Under the pieces are notes generated by a model. The model had not been told where the DNA came from, searched no databases, and was given only the letters and a program-made list of their open reading frames with translations. Below, one piece after another: positions 7,703-10,780 of a stretch of DNA of 10,780 bases. The DNA comes from Larix sibirica (taxonomy: Eukaryota > Streptophyta > Pinopsida > Pinales > Pinaceae), in NCBI GenBank assembly GCA_004151065.3, contig NWUY0300017437.1, forward strand, positions 21,003 through 31,782, written 5' to 3'. Position 1 is the stretch's first letter; every line of letters begins with the position of its first letter. Position numbers and translations under genes: made by a program.

Positions 7703-7722
7703 TGGGCCTGGAAAAAGGCCCA
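7703..7722. promoter_or_regulatory. Inverted pair of TGGGCC (site II-type) elements
   Basis: TGGGCC at 7703-7708 and GGCCCA at 7717-7722 face each other, and GGGCCT/AGGCCC form a 6-bp hairpin with loop GGAAAA. TGGGCC/T (site II) elements bind TCP-type factors and are common in promoters of plant housekeeping genes. This pair lies about 890 bases upstream of the OGG1 relic's ATG. It may be an old promoter element of that gene or a chance palindrome. Confidence 0.4.
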
Positions 7723-8297
7723 AAGGTATCTTTAGTGGCAAATAAAGGGATAAGAAAACCAAAGCTCGTATCTACCAAAGAAGATTTGGTTGTACCAATT
7801 CAAGGTAATTTTCGGAGGCATTTGACAGCTCCTCTTTGGCGCTCCACTCTCTCGAGAAATTCCTCCCATATTCCTGCCAAATATGGTTCTAACTGCGCAT
7901 AGCAAAAAATAATAGTTTATCAAAACACCAAGCGTAGTAAACACACAGTACCAACACATGATGCCAAGTACATCTTTATCATAGGTCGGCCACAATGCTA
8001 CTTGTAAATAGAAGAAATGGAATAGATATCAGTTTACAAATCATGACAGAAACCTTAGATTAAGAAATTTGATTTGTGATAAAACTTCACTGCAAACACA
8101 CATAACTTAAATTGATCCAGGCCAAGAATTGAATTTGTCTGCTTACCCTTCACCAAGCAACCCTCGGAGATCCATTGCTGGTAGAATTATTGAAAGTGCC
8201 ACCAACTTTGTCATAGCCATTCCTGATTTTTCTCATTCCATTCATAGAAGATCCCCCGTTTCTTCCCCCAATTTTTATTTCCCTCCATGTGAATTTN
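7723..8297. other. Gene-poor stretch with an unassigned plus-strand open frame
   Basis: A plus-strand frame at 8129-8323 is rich in Ser and Pro (LSAYPSPSNPRRS) but runs through an unresolved base at 8297 into the duplication that follows, and I match it to nothing. Another at 7690-7902 reaches a donor-like CAAG|GTAATT. Neither is supported as a gene. Confidence 0.35.
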
Positions 8298-8485
8298 TTT
8301 TTATACATACTTCAAGCTATTAAGACCAAAATACTTGTTTCAAAAGATTAGTAGTTATAAGCAAAACCACGTGGTTGAAATTGCAAAATGTTTTTATACA
8401 TACTTCAAGCTATTAAGACCAAAAAACTTGCTTAAAAATATTAGTAGTTTATAAGCAAAACCAGGCTCGGTTGAAATTGCAAAAT
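8298..8485. repeat. Tandem duplication, about 93-95-bp unit, two copies
   Basis: Copy A is 8298-8390 and copy B 8391-8485. Both open TTTTTATACATACTTC, continue AAGCTATTAAGACC, ATTAGTAGTT and ATAAGCAAAACCA, and close GGTTGAAATTGCAAAAT. Differences are few substitutions and one- to three-base indels. The unresolved base 8297 lies exactly at the left edge of copy A. Confidence 0.95.
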
Positions 8486-8722
8486 TCCAAGGACAGATGA
8501 AAAAATGAACATAAAACAATGTTGCTAATGGATATTTTGGTTGCAACTGTCTGGTAATTTTTTTTTACTCTTTCATGTTGAGCACTTCACCCATCATGTG
8601 GACAACAATGTAGAGAGATGTTGCAATCACAAACAGCTACGTCAAACTGCGGAACCTTACATTACAAGGAGAAAACCATGCATTAGAAGATTGCATAATA
8701 ACCAAGCTTTGAATTTTTCGGA
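8486..8722 (-). other. 3' flank of the PME exon (probable 3' UTR and beyond)
   Basis: This follows the TAA of the pectin methylesterase exon on the minus strand. No AATAAA is present close to the stop; TTGTAATGTAAG (about 8673-8662) could act as a variant plant poly(A) element. No other feature seen. Confidence 0.35.
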
Positions 8723-9411
8723 TTAATTGATTGTAGCTGGCAGCCATTCGTCACCCTGTATAAAGCTTTTAACAGAATACAATCCTACATTGATCCCAGG
8801 AATCTGATTAGACCATGCAACTCTTCCAGAAACCTTAGCCCCCGGTCCATAATTTTGGTATTCCCCGTAGTAAAGTGTGTCAAGAGCAAAGTCCCCTATC
8901 CAAGGCATCCATCCCTCAGGGCTAATGAGCTCTCCCAAGTACGAGTTTATGAAAATTGCTCGGGAGTACATCTTCCATGGCCGACCCAAATAGCCCTTGT
9001 AAATTTTTGGGTTGGCATAGAAATCCTTCATATATACTTCAGTTCCATTGATGGTGCAGTCGTGGAAAACAAACCCTGTGGGTTCGGCTGGATCTGTTCG
9101 GCCATGTGCAGTGACAGTGTCTGATGATCCTTTGTTTGAGTTTATTTGACGAGGACGTACCAGAATAAGACAGTTTTCAAAGATTGCTGCTGAGTTTCCA
9201 AATATGAAGTCAACGGTGCCTTCTATTCTGCAGTTTCTATAGAATTGACGAAGAGTATGAGTGTACAATGTATCCTGGTGTCCAAGAAACGCACAGTTGT
9301 AGAAGGCAGAGAGATCACTATCTACTCTTAGGGCTACTGCTTGTTGGCTACCTGGCCCTGCTGCATTTTCGAATGTTATGTCCCGTGCTACGAAGCCGTC
9401 AGCATTTACAG
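8723..9411 (-). CDS. Pectin methylesterase (pectinesterase), 3'-terminal exon
   Basis: The enzyme removes methyl esters from cell-wall homogalacturonan and is secreted to the apoplast (carbohydrate esterase family 8). The exon encodes about 228 intact residues of the catalytic domain. In order it shows [19 protein letters not shown] (near residue 23), HQDTLY (45), GTVDFIFGN (Asp at 67), [18 protein letters not shown] (Arg and Trp at 143 and 145), [23 protein letters not shown] and FIQGDEWLP, ending in TAA. Gln, Gln-Asp, Asp, Arg and Trp of the active site are all present at family spacing. The exon opens after a CTGCAG acceptor, with a split codon. The GxYxE motif, any inhibitor domain and the signal peptide belong to upstream exons not visible here. 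The insert before TAHGRTDP and the NGTEVYM stretch recall the Arabidopsis PME51/PME64-type clade (memory, unverified). It may be a working gene's end or a truncated copy. Confidence 0.95.
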
Positions 9412-9440
9412 CTGCAGATGTGAAACCAAATCAATTAGCA
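9412..9440 (-). promoter_or_regulatory. 3' splice site and branch-point-like sequence before the PME exon
   Basis: On the minus strand the intron ends TTTCACATCTGCAG directly before the coding frame. A CTAAT branch-point-like element lies at 9438-9434, about 23-27 bases from the AG. The reading frame fits a phase-1 junction: one base from the upstream exon plus CT. Confidence 0.7.
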
Positions 9441-9864
9441 ATTGTCAACAATCTAAAACAAGATTTACGGGACTCGAGGAATATGGATTGATTGAATTCA
9501 AGCTATGAAATATATATATCCTATTTGCCGGATGAAACTTTACATGCCTGTATTCAATCACAAAACCTATGTTTACCAATTATGGTTTTTTAATTTTGTT
9601 TTGCTTATGCCAGAGAATGATTAAGAGCTTTCACTCTAAACCATATCTGAACTGCCGGAAATTATTTTCTTATATAATTGTCGGAGCACATTTATCCCTT
9701 TTTTGGCTTCTCCTAACAGTGAAATATTCTTTTCATAATATCAAATTAATATCAGAAAATAAAATTAAAAAGGTTAGTTTCTTCAAGCGGTTTTAAACAG
9801 AGTATACTTATATAGAGTCATAGACACATTAGGAGTCTCAGGATCTCATCTTTTAATTTTAGAT
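9441..9864 (-). other. Probable PME intron, AT-rich, no exon seen
   Basis: Read on the minus strand this should be intron upstream of the PME exon. I see no coding match to the earlier part of a PME (GxYxE region or inhibitor domain). The plus-strand open frame at 9569-9796 is AT-rich noise. Confidence 0.5.
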
Positions 9865-10319
9865 TGACACTTTTTATCTGATGATAGCCTCATCCTCGAG
9901 GAGAAAATTATTAGACATTTTCGTTGAGTTTATCATTGGTTGTTTAGGGTCTATGGTATTGGGTAGCCTATGCTATTTGCTCATGGTATTTCATGTGATG
10001 AAGCCTATTTTAAAGCTTGGTATACTCTATTGTAATGAGCCTCAAGGAATAGGCTTATTGGCCTGTAGAGGCCTAGGTGGCTGGTGTAGTCCTGAATGCA
10101 TTATGTAGGCCTAAGTTAATCTAGAGAGCCAGGCAAGAATGAGCTCACTACAGATTACTCTTGTTAAGAGCACAGCTCTGAAAGTGTATTTTAACCATTG
10201 TTAGTTGCTGAAGAATACATTGAACTTGCTTCGGAGTGTAGGGTTTTTTCCCGAAAGGGTTTTCCCTTCTCTCATTGATTAATGCAGCAAGCATATTCCG
10301 CACCTCTGTTGGGCATACA
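9865..10319 (+). mobile_element. 5' LTR of a short Ty1-copia-like element
   Basis: From about 9930 this matches the sequence that recurs at 10690-10780: TTTAGGGTC.ATGGTATTGGGTA, then CATGTGAT.AAGCC, a TATA-like TATTTTAA at 10006-10013 and TATACTC.ATTG. The R/U5 part has the paired GGGTTTTTTCCC and GGGTTTTCCC tracts (10241-10265) typical of Ty1-copia LTRs. The start at 9865 (TG) is placed by spacing from the right-hand LTR, because the first 65 bases have diverged. The right end at 10319 (ACA) is tentative. The two LTRs differ by a roughly 13-bp indel and several transitions, so the insertion is not recent. Confidence 0.65.
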
Positions 10320-10390
10320 ATGGTAAGATAGGTACTTGTTGAGAAGTACTTGGTTTATGTAATTGTATTTGAAGCAGGAGAGATGTAGCA

Positions 10391-10410
10391 ATGAAACACT
10401 GATGTTTCAT
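10391..10410. repeat. Perfect 8-bp hairpin inside the LTR element
   Basis: ATGAAACA-CTGA-TGTTTCAT, with a four-base loop. It lies in the internal region, where packaging or dimerisation structures are found in LTR elements, but no role can be shown from sequence alone. Confidence 0.6.
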
Positions 10411-10612
10411 AGCATCACATGCTTGAGCATACAATTGTAAGCATTTATTTTTGGAGTGGCGAGTTCATCACATGTAAATGAGCATATCATTGTAAAACTT
10501 AATAAGTTGTGTGTATCCTTGGTAGTGTAAAGTCTAGATGTAGACCTAAGTGATGGGGGCATGTCATATTTATAAACTTTGAGGGGGTAGATGTTTATCC
10601 CAATTCAATTTC

Positions 10613-10622
10613 AAAGAGGGGA
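10613..10622 (+). promoter_or_regulatory. Polypurine tract
   Basis: AAAGAGGGGA directly abuts the TGTTGAG start of the right LTR. In LTR retrotransposons this tract primes plus-strand DNA synthesis, and its position defines the LTR's left end. Confidence 0.65.
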
Positions 10623-10780
10623 TGTTGAGTTAATCTTGACTTGGTCATAGAATAATTAAGATAACCTTGATTCAGTCAATGATGGCTTTATTGTTGGCGG
10701 TTTAGGGTCCATGGTATTGGGTAACCCATAGTATTCCATGTGATAAAGCCTATTTAAAGGCTTGATATACTCCATTGTTG
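10623..10780 (+). mobile_element. 3' LTR of the same element, cut by the window end
   Basis: Begins TGTTGAG right after the polypurine tract. It contains the U3 block shared with the left LTR and a TATA-like TATTTAAA at 10751-10758, then TATACTCCATTG at the window edge. R, U5, the right end and the target-site duplication lie outside the window. Confidence 0.65.

Larger units (their letters stand above)
10320..10622 (+). mobile_element. Internal region of the LTR element, about 300 bp, non-coding
   Basis: Between the LTRs there is no gag or pol sequence, so the element cannot be autonomous; the size suggests a TRIM-like or internally deleted copy. TGGTAAGATAGG at 10321-10332 could be a decayed primer-binding site for initiator tRNA-Met (8 of 12 bases match TGGTATCAGAGC). 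This is uncertain because the same ACAAT.GTAAG motif recurs twice inside. The right end is a polypurine tract, AAAGAGGGGA at 10613-10622, directly before the next LTR. A GAGGGGGTAG run at 10581-10590 is a second purine-rich stretch. Confidence 0.55.

Noticed and set aside
7711-7740. Glycosylase-like GPKV in the plus-strand frame, considered as an OGG1 helix-hairpin-helix
   Set aside because: Wrong strand relative to the OGG1 relic, and the flanking residues do not fit PGVGPKVA.
8855-9124. 89-codon plus-strand open frame
   Set aside because: It is the antisense shadow of the pectin methylesterase exon.
9881-10108. 75-codon plus-strand open frame
   Set aside because: It runs across the left LTR's U3 region and has no family motif.

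Overview
The window looks like nuclear DNA of a seed plant, most likely from a large, repeat-rich genome such as a conifer (the conifer part is inference). It is AT-rich, genes are sparse and split by introns, two protein families are of plant type, Ty1-copia-like LTR pieces are present, and there are many old tandem duplications. Two unresolved bases (1380 and 8297) suggest a draft assembly. No operon, CRISPR array or intact RNA gene is visible.

Layout. 1-1400: a short minus-strand coding remnant I cannot name (217-406), then a minus-strand LTR-like segment (about 900-1379). 1400-5600: gene-poor DNA with four separate tandem or direct duplications, a tRNA-like relic (1700-1765) and a weak LINE-like remnant (4690-4986). 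5635-6814 (minus): the 5' part of a gene for 8-oxoguanine DNA glycosylase (OGG1 family). It keeps an intron but carries two stop codons and several frameshifts, so it is an unprocessed pseudogene. A 62-bp tandem duplication lies at its start codon. 7150-7730: a short plus-strand coiled-coil-like ORF with a TATA-like box, a second tRNA-like relic and an inverted pair of TGGGCC elements. 8298-8485: a 93-bp tandem duplication. 8723-9411 (minus): an intact 3'-terminal exon of a plant pectin methylesterase with the catalytic residues expected of this part. About 9865-10780 (plus): a short Ty1-copia-like LTR element with only about 300 bp between its LTRs, lying upstream of the PME exon, probably in its intron.

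How the parts relate. OGG1 (nuclear and organellar base-excision repair) and PME (cell-wall pectin de-esterification) have no known functional link; they are simply neighbours on the same strand. The PME exon is the only part that reads as a possibly working gene, and its upstream exon or exons are not in the window. The rest reads as decaying DNA: among the repeat copies compared by eye (the 62-bp duplication and the aligned part of the two LTRs) every base substitution is a transition, and both OGG1 nonsense codons look like CAG to TAG. This fits long-term cytosine methylation and deamination. I found no convincing new biological system. The most interesting items are the OGG1 relic, the compact LTR element, the unnamed 217-406 coding remnant, and the same-strand set of tRNA-like relics.
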